Below, piece by piece: positions 38,024 to 47,640 of a stretch of 64,000 nucleotides of DNA; position 1 is the first letter of the stretch; each line of letters begins with the position of its first letter. Where the stretch lies: assembly GCF_003602005.1 (NCBI RefSeq), contig NZ_QZWD01000003.1, forward strand, positions 186,001-250,000. Direction: 5' to 3'. Below the pieces are notes generated by a model, which saw nothing but the letters and a program-made list of their open reading frames with translations, made no database searches and was not told where the DNA came from. The translations under genes were made by a program, and so were the position numbers. Source of the DNA: Salinisphaera sp. Q1T1-3 (GTDB taxonomy: Bacteria; Pseudomonadota; Gammaproteobacteria; Nevskiales; Salinisphaeraceae).

Positions 38024-39055
38024 TCAGTGCGGCGTGGTTTCCTGTACCGCGACCGGTTCATTGCGCCGGATCTGGGTCGCTTGTCGACGCCGTTCCTGGC
38101 TGGGCGGCAGCGCGTAGTAGTCGTGATAGCACTTGCTGAAGTGCGGCGAAGACGAAAAGCCGCAGGCCAGCGCGACGTCCAGAATCGACATGGATGTCTG
38201 CAGTAGGAACTCCCGTGCGCGCTTGAGACGCAGCTCCAGATAATAGCGCGTCGGCGAACGGTCCAGATGCGTGCGGAACAGCCGCTCGAGCTGGCGTCTC
38301 GAAATGTTCACGTAATGCGCGAGTTCACTCAGGGTCAGCGGCTCCTCGATATTCGCCTCCATGAGTGCCACGGCCTCGAGCAGCTTGGGCTGGCTCGGCC
38401 CGACACGCGCGCGAAGAGGCACGCGCTGTGCGTCTCCCACGCCGCGAATGCGATCATGAACGAATTCCTCCGATACGGAGGCCGCCAGTTCCGTGCCGCA
38501 CTGCTGACTGATGATATTGAGCATCAGATCCAGTGGTGCCACCCCGCCGGAGCAGGTATAGCGGTCCCGATCGATGACGAACAGCTGCGAACAGAACAGC
38601 GTGTTCGGAAACTCGGTCTCTTCGTTGATGCTCGATATGTGTTCCCAATGGACCGTGCATCGATAGCCGTCCAGGACACCCGCCCGAGCGAGGATATAGG
38701 GCCCGGTGCACAGGCCGCCCAGCGGCGTATGCCGTTGGGCCATGTGCTGAAGCCAGTTGAGCAATCGGCGATCGCAGGCCTGCTTGACCTCGACACCGGC
38801 GCAGACGAAGACGATATCGAATTCGTCGTCGCGCTCGAAGGCACGGGTCGGTGCGATCGTCAGGCCGTTGCTCGCCTCGACCGGTTCGCCGTCACAGCTC
38901 AAGACCGCCCAGTCGTAGAGCTGACGATCGGTCAGCTGGTTCGCCATGCGCAATGGCTCGATCGCACACGAAAGCGAGATCGCGGAATAACCCGGCACCT
39001 GCACGAATCCGATTCGGCAGGGTTGTCCTGTCTGGAAAGGGCTGGATTGAATCAC
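38024..39055 (-). CDS. gbdR: GbdR-type transcription activator (GATase1 + AraC)
   Basis: 343 residues: an N-terminal DJ-1/PfpI-like sensor domain (IGFVQVPGYSAISLSCAIEPLRMAN, LGGLCTGPYILARAG) and a C-terminal AraC DNA-binding domain with two helix-turn-helix units (LSELAHYVNISRRQLERLF and ILDVALACGFSSSPHFSKCY). This architecture and the island context match GbdR, which activates gbc, dgc and sox genes in response to betaine and dimethylglycine in Pseudomonas. It is convergent with the dgcAB-etfAB operon, 120 bases from etfB. Confidence 0.9.
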   Translation of the reverse strand: MIQSSPFQTGQPCRIGFVQVPGYSAISLSCAIEPLRMANQLTDRQLYDWAVLSCDGEPVEASNGLTIAPTRAFERDDEFDIVFVCAGVEVKQACDRRLLNWLQHMAQRHTPLGGLCTGPYILARAGVLDGYRCTVHWEHISSINEETEFPNTLFCSQLFVIDRDRYTCSGGVAPLDLMLNIISQQCGTELAASVSEEFVHDRIRGVGDAQRVPLRARVGPSQPKLLEAVALMEANIEEPLTLSELAHYVNISRRQLERLFRTHLDRSPTRYYLELRLKRAREFLLQTSMSILDVALACGFSSSPHFSKCYHDYYALPPSQERRRQATQIRRNEPVAVQETTPH

Positions 39056-39652
39056 GGGTCACCCGCTCGCCTTGCGGCGCAATGATGTGAGTAATCGAGT
39101 ATAACAACGAAAAATCACAGTAATGAAAAACTTTACGTTATTTTCGATTTGACGACGATCGATGTCGCGAATACAAAACATCATGTCGCTTACGGAAAGG
39201 TCACGCATCGCATGGTGTCTCGTCATGCACCGGTCAGCGTTTGAAAGAAGGCAAGCCGTAGGCCAAGTCACCGATAATAAAAGGGTTGTATTCTGAGCGC
39301 TCACCAGTGACCCGCACGGTACGCCGTTGACGCATGCGGCACCCGTGACGATCGACGACGGCCGGATCGGGAAAGGGATCAATGCAGAAATGTCGATGAC
39401 ATAAGAAACAAGACGTGGCGATTCGTATAGGGATAATTGGGGAAAGAGTCGCTGACGGCGGCCCGGTCAAACAGCGTGTTTCGTTCGCGCCTTGTCGAGA
39501 TCCCGTGTTCGAGGGGGTGAGTTTATTTGCCAATAATTATTCATTTATACCCAGCGACTTGAGCGTAGATTATTCATTGGTCAAGCCGATGCATGAAGAG
39601 TCGATATCATCGAATGCCGAGATAAGCCGACGATGGGGCAAGGGTGTGTCCC
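39056..39652. other. Long non-coding, relatively AT-rich stretch upstream of gbdR
   Basis: About 600 bases with no supported gene. Base composition is clearly richer in A/T than the flanking genes, for example around 39095-39150 and 39525-39570. The ORF that could be drawn from 39415 has no family features and runs into the MITE. It may hold the gbdR promoter. Confidence 0.5.
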
Positions 39653-39948
39653 AGGGCCTGTTGAGGTTTCGTTCGAGCGCCTTTTCGTCGAGAGACCGCC
39701 GTGTGTCCGGCAAGGCGCGAGTCGCCGATCGTGGCGTGGCACGATTCAGGCTCGCAACGCCGCAGGGCGGGATTTGCAGCCCAACCCGAAGGGACAAGCG
39801 TCCCAAAATCAAAAACACGACGGCAATCCAGCGTTGTCGCCCGCTGGCGCAGCATGACGGCACGGCGCGCACGACGCCTTGTCTTGCCGCCCATCGTCAA
39901 TTTCGGGGCGCGCTAGGCGCGGACTCGCACGAAACATCAAAAGTCCCT
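39653..39948. mobile_element. MITE-like repeat, divergent third copy
   Basis: 296 bp with ~25-bp imperfect inverted ends: AGGGCCTGTTGAGGTTTCGT at the left against AGGGACTTTTGATGTTTCGT as the reverse complement of the right. The outermost bases match the ends of the two other copies, and 39822-39887 resembles the right arm of those copies (GCGTTGTC, GCATGACGG, CCTTGTCTTGC in order). The invertible core is replaced by different sequence. No coding capacity. From 39949 to 40182 I see nothing but AT-rich spacer. Confidence 0.75.
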
Positions 39949-40182
39949 AAAGTGCTTGAATATGATTGACGTTGCGGGCGGCACCGATTGAGCGAATTTG
40001 ATCTGAAATAAACCGATCGGTATTCATCATCAATTGGTCTGTAATAATTAATACTTTGGTCCCAGATGCAGGGCATTCTGGTCCGGTTGACGCTATATCG
40101 ACGTACCTCGCTTCGAGAGACTGTCTTTTCGGATTCTTGGCGAAAGTGCTTTCGATCGCATTGCCGGACGCCGCAGTCAGGC

Positions 40183-41235
40183 TCACAGATGTGAGCGTCT
40201 CGAAAACAGCCCGGCCAGGTCCTCGTCCGCGGGCGGCGGCATCGTTTCGTCGGCCTGACGCGCGATATGAGAGGGCGAACGATCGAACTGACGCTTGAAC
40301 TGACGTGTGAAGTGGGCGTTGTCGGCAAAGCCGCACTCTGCGCTGATTTCAGTGATCGAGCGCTGTGTGTTGTGTAGAAGCCACAGCCCGTAGCGCAGCC
40401 GCAGATCGCGGGAGAACGTGCTCGGGCTCATGCCGAGTTCACGCATGAAGCCGCGTTCGAGCTGACGCTTCGATATGCCGAGCATGTCGGCCAGCGCCGT
40501 GGTGCTCGGTGGGTCGTTGAGGTGCTGTTCGATGATATGAATGCCGCGCCGCACTCGATTGTCCTGGACCTGATCCTGGACGGCCGGCTGTGGCTGGGCA
40601 GTGTTGCCGCGCCTCGCGCCGTCGATCAGCATGATGTGCAGGCTCTTCTGCGCCCAGGCGCGACCGATGTGACGCTCGATGAGCCAGGCCGCCAGATCCG
40701 CGGCCGCCGTGCCGCCGGAGCAGGTGATGCGGTCGCCGTCGACCACGAACAGACGGTCGGCGACCGGCATGACGTCCGGGTAACGCGTGGTCAGATCCTT
40801 GTAGTGGTACCAGCTGACACAGCAGCGCCGGTTGGTCATCAGGCCGGCCTGGATCAGGGCGAACGGCCCGGTGCACAGGCCGATCAACGGCACGCCGCGT
40901 GCTGCGGCGCGTTGCAGATAGGCAATGGTGGCGGCATCCGCCGCGGCCTTGTCGTCGAGCAGGCCACCACAGACGACCAGATAATCGAATTCCTCGACCG
41001 CGCGCTGTGCATATGGCTCGCACGGCGCGATCTGGGCCCCGTTGCTGGCGGTGGCCGGGCGACCGTCCGGGCTGAGGAAACGCCAGCGACACTGGACCGG
41101 CCGACTGGTATCCCCTTCGTCGGCGGCCAGACGGAGACAGTCCACGAAGGCCGCGAAGGGCAACATCGTGAAACGAGGTAACAGAACGAAGCCAACGGAC
41201 AGCCGAGCGCGCGGGGCATCGAGCTGCGTGTCCAT
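40183..41235 (-). CDS. GATase1/AraC-family transcription regulator (CdhR-like)
   Basis: 350 residues with the same two-part build as gbdR: a DJ-1/PfpI-like domain (SVGFVLLPRFTMLPFAAFVD, VPLIGLCTGPFALIQAG, DGDRITCSGGTAAADL) and an AraC domain (TALADMLGISKRQLERGF, ITEISAECGFADNAHFTRQF). Relatives control carnitine, choline or arginine catabolism; CdhR is the closest I can name, tentatively. ATG 41235 (MDTQLDAP) is favoured over the frame opening at 41301. Its target may be the adjacent MFS gene or part of the betaine island. Confidence 0.85.
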   Translation of the reverse strand: MDTQLDAPRARLSVGFVLLPRFTMLPFAAFVDCLRLAADEGDTSRPVQCRWRFLSPDGRPATASNGAQIAPCEPYAQRAVEEFDYLVVCGGLLDDKAAADAATIAYLQRAAARGVPLIGLCTGPFALIQAGLMTNRRCCVSWYHYKDLTTRYPDVMPVADRLFVVDGDRITCSGGTAAADLAAWLIERHIGRAWAQKSLHIMLIDGARRGNTAQPQPAVQDQVQDNRVRRGIHIIEQHLNDPPSTTALADMLGISKRQLERGFMRELGMSPSTFSRDLRLRYGLWLLHNTQRSITEISAECGFADNAHFTRQFKRQFDRSPSHIARQADETMPPPADEDLAGLFSRRSHL

Positions 41236-41408
41236 GACGGTGGTTCTCAGCCAGCCCGAGGCCGGTTGCGGCCTGCGGCGCGATGCCGGGTCGTGACGCA
41301 CTGCAGACGACTCATCATGCCAGCCTCCGGGCAGGTTTCATCCGGGTTCGGGCCGTGCCGTGGCGACTGACGGCCCGCATTGCCGTCCCATGCAGTTATC
41401 GTGCCTAG

Positions 41409-41453
41409 TGCCAGCCGGGCTGGCAAACAGGCCCTTGTCTTTCGGCAAGGGCC
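41409..41453 (-). terminator. Tandem hairpins downstream of the MFS gene
   Basis: Stem GGCCCTTG/CAAGGGCC (41430-41437 with 41446-41453) and an adjacent palindrome TGCCAGCCGGGCTGGCA (41409-41425) lie 37 bases past the MFS stop. On the transcript the first stem is followed by only a short U-run (TGTTTG), so this may be a weak or Rho-assisted terminator. Confidence 0.4.
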
Positions 41454-41489
41454 GCGGCACAACGCCGCGTATATGCCGTGTCGTGCTCA

Positions 41490-42782
41490 TCAATCGGCCT
41501 GACGGCTGGCTGCCTGATCCGGATTGAGCCACCACGTCATGATGAAGGACACGGCATACAGGCCAACGAAGGCCCAGACAACGCCAACGTTTCCGCCCCA
41601 GGGTTGAACGATGGCCACCACGGCGGTGCCCAGAAATGTGGCACCGCCGGCGGCCGTGGTGTACATGGCCATCGCGGCGCCCTTGTGATGCGGCGTGAGG
41701 GCCGGAAGGATCGCTCCGAGGGGCACGAAGCCGGCCAGTAGAATCCCGAACACCATGCCCGCGATGACCGAGACGGCATAGCCCCAGTCGGAGCCGGCGG
41801 GCACCAGATGCGGGATATACCACCAGGCCAGCAGCCCGACGGCCGAGCCGACCACGCCGAACCAGCGGACTGTCCGGGTCCACCCCCAGCGATCGCCGAT
41901 CGCGCCGAAAACGGCATTGAGCAGGATGTTGCCGGCATAGATACACGTCGTCATCAACAGCCATCGGGACTGCCCCCAACCGAGTTGATCGGCAATGACC
42001 GCCGGCATGATCACGAACATGCCGAATTCCGGGGCCGTGTTGATCAGACGCACGAGAAAACCGAGCAGCACGCGTGGCTCGTTCCAGGTCAGACGCAGGC
42101 CGGAGGTGAGCACCTCGGCCGCGCTCTCGTCGGCGGGTGCCAGTCGCCCGTACCCCGCCGGGTCGCGCACGCCAAGCCACACGATGAGAAAGCCAAGCGT
42201 GACCAGACCGATGGACGCCCACATGGTGAGTGTCTCGCCCAGTGCGCCGCCGCCGAACAGCGGAATCGTGCCGGCCGCGAACAACGAGCCGAGTGTCGGC
42301 AGGCCGCCGGTGAACATGACGTAGAACCAGCCCACGGCCGTGCTATTGCGCCGCCGCGGTACCACTGCGTTGATCCAGACCAGAAAAGCGAAGGCGAACA
42401 GCGGGAAACCGAAACCCCGCATGAAATAGGTGGCGAACACCAGGGCGGTCGATTCCAGCCGCAGCGATAACAGGAACGCGACTTCGAAGATCACCCAGGT
42501 CAGAAAGCCCCAGAGCATCACGCGGCGCGGTCCGAACAGATCGGCCAGCGCACCGGACAGATAGGATGCGACCAGCACCGCCAGGCTGTACATGGCGATG
42601 ATGGTCGGTACCAGCTCGGCACCGGCGCCCGACAGGGCGTTCTGCATGTGCGGGGCGATGAAATTCGATGCCGTGCCGTTGCCGGTCATGAAGATCAGTA
42701 CGCCGAGAAACCCCCAGCGAATCGAGTGGGGCATGCCCAGTCGATCGAAGAGCGACTCATTCGTCGTGGATGTCGAGCTCAA
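41490..42782 (-). CDS. MFS transporter, RbtT/DalT/CsbX polyol permease-like
   Basis: 430-residue inner-membrane carrier with about 12 hydrophobic segments. The first cytoplasmic loop has the MFS signature in LSGALADLFGPRRVMLWG, and the equivalent in the second half is FGAIGDRWGWTRTVRW. The sequence pattern (GFLGVLIFMTGNGTASNFI, YFMRGFGFPLFAFAFLVW) recalls the ribitol/arabitol CsbX group, but the substrate cannot be deduced. It lies downstream of the same-strand AraC regulator's promoter side and next to a betaine island, so an osmolyte or polyol is possible. Confidence 0.82.
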   Translation of the reverse strand: MSSTSTTNESLFDRLGMPHSIRWGFLGVLIFMTGNGTASNFIAPHMQNALSGAGAELVPTIIAMYSLAVLVASYLSGALADLFGPRRVMLWGFLTWVIFEVAFLLSLRLESTALVFATYFMRGFGFPLFAFAFLVWINAVVPRRRNSTAVGWFYVMFTGGLPTLGSLFAAGTIPLFGGGALGETLTMWASIGLVTLGFLIVWLGVRDPAGYGRLAPADESAAEVLTSGLRLTWNEPRVLLGFLVRLINTAPEFGMFVIMPAVIADQLGWGQSRWLLMTTCIYAGNILLNAVFGAIGDRWGWTRTVRWFGVVGSAVGLLAWWYIPHLVPAGSDWGYAVSVIAGMVFGILLAGFVPLGAILPALTPHHKGAAMAMYTTAAGGATFLGTAVVAIVQPWGGNVGVVWAFVGLYAVSFIMTWWLNPDQAASRQAD

Positions 42783-43180
42783 GGCAATCTCCTGATATCA
42801 AAGGCCGATGAGACCCCCGTCGCGCCGCGCGCAACGTTTCATAGAGTGACGGGCACGCATATGCGTCCTTGGTCGCAGGGGCCCGCCGAGGGGCATGCAC
42901 GCAGGTGATCATCGGAAGACGCCGAGCCGATCGGTCCGCGTTCGGCGACCGGACAAGCCTTGAACCCGCGCTCGAAACGGTCCCGCGATTGAACAGTTGT
43001 CTCGAAGTCAGCGATGCCTGTGGCGACGCCGGATTCCGGAAAGGCGGTATGCCGTCTTTCGGAGACCCGCGTGAGATATCCGGTGAGGGCTATCCGACCT
43101 ATTGCCAGTAGTAGCGTGCCATCGGCGGTCACACAGTGCTTCCAGCGGCGGGAGCCGGAACGTGACATCGGGGGGGAATC
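42783..43180. other. Divergent gap between MFS and lipase genes
   Basis: 398 bases with no gene I can support. A short forward ORF at 42869-43111 lacks a ribosome site and family features. The region should hold both divergent promoters, but I cannot pick out convincing boxes. Confidence 0.5.
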
Positions 43181-45490
43181 ATGAGACGCGCGTTGATTAT
43201 CGGGGCGGCGAGCCTGCTCGTCGCCAGTCTGGTCGGTTGTAGTGACGAAGCGGACGTGGATGACGGCGGCGGTCGCGATACGGGTGGCACGCCGACACCA
43301 GCCGCGGCGACCAGCCGTTATGCGCCGATCAGCGAGACACCAAGACTACCGTTCCCCAACGATCTGTTGTTCGTCGATGCCATGAACAACAGCGCCACGC
43401 TGACCGGGCTGGCGGCCGATGGCACACTCAATGTCTCCGAGGCAGCGGGCAATCCGTTGGTCGCCGGGCTCAATCGGCTTGACGGTTTTTCCACGACCGA
43501 CAATCTCTATCTCGACTTCGACGGTGCGGCCATCGACACGGCCTCGGCCAACGACGGTGGCGTGCGACTGATCGATCTGTCGAACGGTCAGTCGCTGAGC
43601 GCGGGCACCGATTTCGATGTCGTGCGCTCGTCGGTTTCAGTGGACCACCCGCGTCTGCTCATCCGGCCGCTCAAGCCGCTGAATCCGGCCACGACATATG
43701 GCGTGGTGATTACCCGGGAACTGACGGCAGATAACGGCGGTCGCGTTGCGCCGAGTGATCAGTTCGCCGTCGTGGCCAGTGCGGATGCCGTGGGTTCCGA
43801 TGCCAATCCGGCGACCCGGTTTTCGGCCGAGCAGCGTCGACAGCTGGCGCTGATCCGGACCACGATGGTCCGGCCGCTGCTCGAGTCGGCCGACGTCTCG
43901 GCGGACGAGGCCGTTGTCGCATGGCGTTTCACGACGCAGAGCGTGGGGGATTCGTTGCGTGCGCTGGCCGCCGAGCCGCGTGTGAACCCGAATGCGGCGG
44001 CCGATGGCGGGATTCGCGTCCGTGCGTTGCCCAACGCCCAGGGCGGGCGTCTGTCCACCGGGGACATCAATCCGGCGCTGGCCGATACGGCCGATCTGTA
44101 TCAGGGCACCGTCGATCTGGCCTATTACCTGCCGGCCAACGACGCCGACAACGACGATGAAACGCCCTTGACCGGGTTCTGGCACAACGACGGAACCGCG
44201 GCGGCCGGTGATGCGACGCTGCGTGCGCTCGACGGCAGCGGCGTGGCGTGTCGCGATATTGCCCGGCCGGTCTCGACGACCGGATGCTATCCGCGACCGG
44301 CGATGCGATCGGTGCAGTCGGTGCCGGTGCTGGTGGCCGTGCCGAACGCGAACAGCGCCAGCGGCGGTCAGCCGCCGGCCGGGGGCTGGCCGGTCGTGAT
44401 CTTCCAGCACGGCATCACCGCCAATCGTACGAACGTATTCGCGATCGCCCCGGCGCTGGCCGCGGCCGGATTCGTCACCGTGGCCATCGATCTGCCGCTG
44501 CACGGGCTGCCCGCGAGCAATGCGCTGGCCATCGACGGCGCCGAACGGACCTTCAGTCTGGATGCTGACGGAGACGGTGTGGTGGACGCTTCCGGCGCCA
44601 ATTTCATCAATCTGCGCAGCCCGATCACCTCGCGCGACAACACACGCGAAGCCGTGGTCGACCTGATCGACCTGGCGGCGACGCTGCGCCAGGGCCGTAT
44701 TCCGGTCGCCGGGGGGGAGCCGATCGGTCTGGACGGCCGGGCACCGCAGTTCGTGGGCCACTCGCTGGGCGCGATTGTCGGTGGCACGCTCGCCGGCGTG
44801 ACCGATCGACAGGCGATCGACGGCATCACGCTGGCCAATCCGGGCGGTGGCGTGATTCGGCTGCTGGCCGGTTCGGCAGCCTTCGGACCGCAGATCACCG
44901 CCGGCCTGAGGGCGGCCGGCATCGCCCAGGGCAGCGAGGCATCGCAGGATTTTCTCCGGATCGCCCAGACGTTGCTCGACCCGGCCGATCCGATCAACCA
45001 TGCCGCTGCCGGTGCCGGCAATCATCCGCTGCACATGATCGAGGTGGTCGGTGGCGGCAACGGCGGGACCAACCCGCCCGATACTGTCGTGCCGAATGCG
45101 GTACCCGTGAACGTCGGCCCCGACTTCAGTGCTCCGGCGCCGGGTGCCTGCCCGGCGAGTCCGGGTTACACGCCGGCACTGGATACGGTCTGTATCGGGG
45201 CACCGCTGTCCGGCACCGATCCACTGGCGGCCGCTTTCGGTCTGGTCTCGCGTGACGTGTCGTTGCCTTATGCGCGCGATGCGGTCTCGGCCGGACGTGT
45301 GATTCGATTCGCCAGCGGCGCGCACAGCACGTTCCTCGATCCCATGGCCGGGACCGCCAGTGGCCAGGTGAATCCGCAGGCCGGTCAGGCGACCACGGCC
45401 GAAATGCAATGCGAGACCGCCGGTTTTCTGGCCGATGTAGCGCGTGGTGCGCAGACACCGCGTATTCCGCTGGGCTGTGCCGGCCCATGA
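43181..45490 (+). CDS. Lipoprotein lipase/esterase of the bacterial virulence-factor lipase family
   Basis: 769 residues. Signal peptide with lipobox SLVGC (Cys near residue 21) followed by an Asp/Gly/Thr-rich linker, so probably tethered to the outer membrane. The N-terminal domain (YAPISETPRLPFPNDLLF, RLLIRPLKPLNPATTYGVV) matches the lipase-N domain of Pla-1/cef type lipases. The alpha/beta-hydrolase domain has VVIFQHGITANR and the nucleophile elbow GHSLGAIVGG (Ser near 528). A C-terminal His in ASGAHSTFLDP may complete the triad. Monocistronic in appearance. Confidence 0.86.
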   Translation: MRRALIIGAASLLVASLVGCSDEADVDDGGGRDTGGTPTPAAATSRYAPISETPRLPFPNDLLFVDAMNNSATLTGLAADGTLNVSEAAGNPLVAGLNRLDGFSTTDNLYLDFDGAAIDTASANDGGVRLIDLSNGQSLSAGTDFDVVRSSVSVDHPRLLIRPLKPLNPATTYGVVITRELTADNGGRVAPSDQFAVVASADAVGSDANPATRFSAEQRRQLALIRTTMVRPLLESADVSADEAVVAWRFTTQSVGDSLRALAAEPRVNPNAAADGGIRVRALPNAQGGRLSTGDINPALADTADLYQGTVDLAYYLPANDADNDDETPLTGFWHNDGTAAAGDATLRALDGSGVACRDIARPVSTTGCYPRPAMRSVQSVPVLVAVPNANSASGGQPPAGGWPVVIFQHGITANRTNVFAIAPALAAAGFVTVAIDLPLHGLPASNALAIDGAERTFSLDADGDGVVDASGANFINLRSPITSRDNTREAVVDLIDLAATLRQGRIPVAGGEPIGLDGRAPQFVGHSLGAIVGGTLAGVTDRQAIDGITLANPGGGVIRLLAGSAAFGPQITAGLRAAGIAQGSEASQDFLRIAQTLLDPADPINHAAAGAGNHPLHMIEVVGGGNGGTNPPDTVVPNAVPVNVGPDFSAPAPGACPASPGYTPALDTVCIGAPLSGTDPLAAAFGLVSRDVSLPYARDAVSAGRVIRFASGAHSTFLDPMAGTASGQVNPQAGQATTAEMQCETAGFLADVARGAQTPRIPLGCAGP

Positions 45491-45575
45491 CCGGTCCGAG
45501 CCGGGCCGCGCCGCTGGGCGCGGCCTGGTGGCATCGTTAGACTAGCGCGGACTCTCCGTCGCCGAGCACGCAGCA

Positions 45576-46142
45576 ATGAGCATCAAGTCAGACAAGTGGA
45601 TCCGTCGCATGGCCGAGCAGAACGGCATGATCGAGCCGTTCGAGCCGGATCAGATCAAGACACGCGACGGCGAGCGGATCGTGTCCTACGGCGTATCGAG
45701 CTACGGCTACGACGTGCGCTGCTCGCGCCAGTTCAAGATATTCACCAACATCAACACCGCGATGGTCGACCCGAAGGCCTTCGATCCTAAGGGGTTCGTC
45801 GACTTCGAGGGCGATGTCTGCATCATCCCGCCGAATTCGTTCGCACTGGCCTCGACCGTCGAATACTTCCGGATTCCGCGCAGCACGCTGACGATCTGTC
45901 TCGGCAAATCCACCTATGCACGCTGCGGCATCATCGTCAACGTCACGCCGCTCGAACCGGAGTGGGAAGGCCATGTGACGCTGGAGTTTTCCAACACCAC
46001 GCCGCTGCCGGCCAAGATCTACGCCAACGAAGGCGTGGCCCAGATGCTGTTTCTGGAATCCGACGAAATCTGCGAGACGTCGTACGCCGACCGCGGCGGC
46101 AAGTATCAGGGCCAGCGCGGCGTCACACTGCCGCGGACGTGA
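45576..46142 (+). CDS. dcd: dCTP deaminase
   Basis: Converts dCTP to dUTP, supplying dUMP for thymidylate synthesis. 188 residues of normal length. Family blocks: ISYGV-like [51 protein letters not shown] with the catalytic Glu in [19 protein letters not shown], and EGVAQMLF. A start at ATG 45576 fits the family. Convergent with the DUF3108 gene, 21 bases apart. Confidence 0.96.
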   Translation: MSIKSDKWIRRMAEQNGMIEPFEPDQIKTRDGERIVSYGVSSYGYDVRCSRQFKIFTNINTAMVDPKAFDPKGFVDFEGDVCIIPPNSFALASTVEYFRIPRSTLTICLGKSTYARCGIIVNVTPLEPEWEGHVTLEFSNTTPLPAKIYANEGVAQMLFLESDEICETSYADRGGKYQGQRGVTLPRT

Positions 46143-46163
46143 GCGGCGGCGCCGGCGGCCCGG

Positions 46164-46967
46164 TCACTTGCCGTCGGCGCCGAGCGTCAACTGGTTGGCC
46201 TGCATGATAAACGTTGAACCGTCGTGCCCGGTTTCCACCTGGATCGGCAGCCAGTTCCGGTTCGTTGCCAGCCACAGGACCAGCGTGTGTGCATGATCAC
46301 CTGAACGCGCCACCCGCAGCGTATTGAAGCGACCGGCCCCGACCGACACGTTGCCGCCGGGGGCTGTGGTCAGCTTGAACGCCTCGACACCGTCGTCATC
46401 GGCGAGCGAGAACCGGGTATCGCCAATGGCGCCGGGTTTGACGCCAGTGCGGCTCTGCTGAGCTACCCAGGCCCGTGCGGCGATCTGTAGCGAAAGTGGG
46501 TCCTGCACACCGGACTCGATGTCATAGCTCTTCTGGCGACCGGCCTTGTCGTGGTAATGCGCCTTGCCGGCGGACCAGTCGAAGCGCAGCGTATAGCTTT
46601 TCTTGGGCTTGCCGGCCTCGGTGTGGCGAAACCGCATCGGCCGCACTACGCCGTCCACGACACAGAAGTTCGACTGTTCCGTGATATCGCCGAGAAACAT
46701 GTGTACCAGCGCATTCGGGTTCGCGTTGCCGCGATACACGAAGCAGTCGGGTTGATCGCCGGCAGCCAGCTGAAACCGGGTGGTGCCGAGCGGCAGCCCG
46801 GCCTTGACCACCTTGAAGCGGGCATCGAAGGGCGTGGTAGCCGTTTCTAGCTCGGCATCCGAGGCGCCGGGGGCGGCGGCCAGGCTGCTGGCCGGTCCGA
46901 GGAGGGCGACGGCCGAGACCAGGGCCGCGACCGCGTGTCGCACGCGGGAGCGAAAGAACAACGTCAT
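46164..46967 (-). CDS. DUF3108 domain exported protein
   Basis: 267 residues with a signal peptide (AVAALVSAVALLGPASSLAAA), probably periplasmic. The mature part matches the DUF3108 pattern: FDARFKVVKAGLPLGTTRF, a central FDWSAGKAHYHDKAG, GVQDPLSLQI and a C-terminal VLWLATNRNWLPIQVE. The function of the family is unknown. It is 1 base after purN and shares its orientation, an order also seen in Pseudomonas. ATG 46967 chosen; the frame upstream lies inside purN. Confidence 0.88.
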   Translation of the reverse strand: MTLFFRSRVRHAVAALVSAVALLGPASSLAAAPGASDAELETATTPFDARFKVVKAGLPLGTTRFQLAAGDQPDCFVYRGNANPNALVHMFLGDITEQSNFCVVDGVVRPMRFRHTEAGKPKKSYTLRFDWSAGKAHYHDKAGRQKSYDIESGVQDPLSLQIAARAWVAQQSRTGVKPGAIGDTRFSLADDDGVEAFKLTTAPGGNVSVGAGRFNTLRVARSGDHAHTLVLWLATNRNWLPIQVETGHDGSTFIMQANQLTLGADGK

Positions 46968-46968
46968 G

Positions 46969-47640
46969 TCAGTCGTAATCCTCGACAGGCGGCGTGTAGG
47001 CTCGGCCCGCCGCGTCGATGAGCGTACCGTCCGGCGCAACGTGTACACGTGCCTCGATCAGATCGGCCAGGGCGGCGGCGTAGAGTTTCTTTTCGATCCG
47101 ATCGGTGATGCGTCCGGCCAGTGTTTCGGTGGTGTCCGTCGGCCGAATACGGATGCGGCCCTGACGTATGATCGGCCCGTCGTCCAGCGCCGGGGTGACC
47201 AGATGCACGCTCGCGCCGTGATGGCTGTCGCCGGCGGCCAGTGCCCGGTCGTGGGTGTCGAGGCCCTTGTACAAGGGCAGCAGCGACGGATGAATATTGA
47301 CGATATGGCCGGCGAACGGATCGACGAAGGCAGGACTCAAGACCCGCATGAAGCCGGCCAGCACCACCCAGTCGGGCCGCGCCGCCGCGACGCGGTGCGC
47401 GAGTGCGGCGTCATAGGACTGGCGATCGGCGAACTGGCGCGGCTGGATGGCCACGGTCGGCAGCCCGGCCAGACGGGCGAACTGGAGGCCGGGCGCACGG
47501 GTCTTGTTGCTGACCACCAGCACGATACGCGCATTCAGGCGGCCATCCTCGATGGCGCCCTGGATCGCTTCCAGATTGCGCCCGCGCCCCGAGATCAGCA
47601 CCACCAGCCGCGCCGGCGCGGCGTCGTCACGTGCCGTCAT
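46969..47640 (-). CDS. purN: Phosphoribosylglycinamide formyltransferase
   Basis: Transfers formyl from 10-formyl-THF to GAR, purine step 3. 223 residues. N-terminal VVLISGRGRNLEAI (GAR-binding loop), then VNIHPSLLPLYKGLDTHDRA with catalytic Asn and His, and LVTPALDDGPIIRQG with the Asp. The ATG at 47640 shares one base with the purM stop (TGATG), so the two are coupled. A TTG one codon upstream is in frame but unlikely. Confidence 0.95.
   Translation of the reverse strand: MTARDDAAPARLVVLISGRGRNLEAIQGAIEDGRLNARIVLVVSNKTRAPGLQFARLAGLPTVAIQPRQFADRQSYDAALAHRVAAARPDWVVLAGFMRVLSPAFVDPFAGHIVNIHPSLLPLYKGLDTHDRALAAGDSHHGASVHLVTPALDDGPIIRQGRIRIRPTDTTETLAGRITDRIEKKLYAAALADLIEARVHVAPDGTLIDAAGRAYTPPVEDYD

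Noticed and set aside
39415..39969. A 184-codon forward ORF in the gbdR upstream gap
   Set aside because: It runs through the left end of the MITE and out of its right end, with no family features and no ribosome site.
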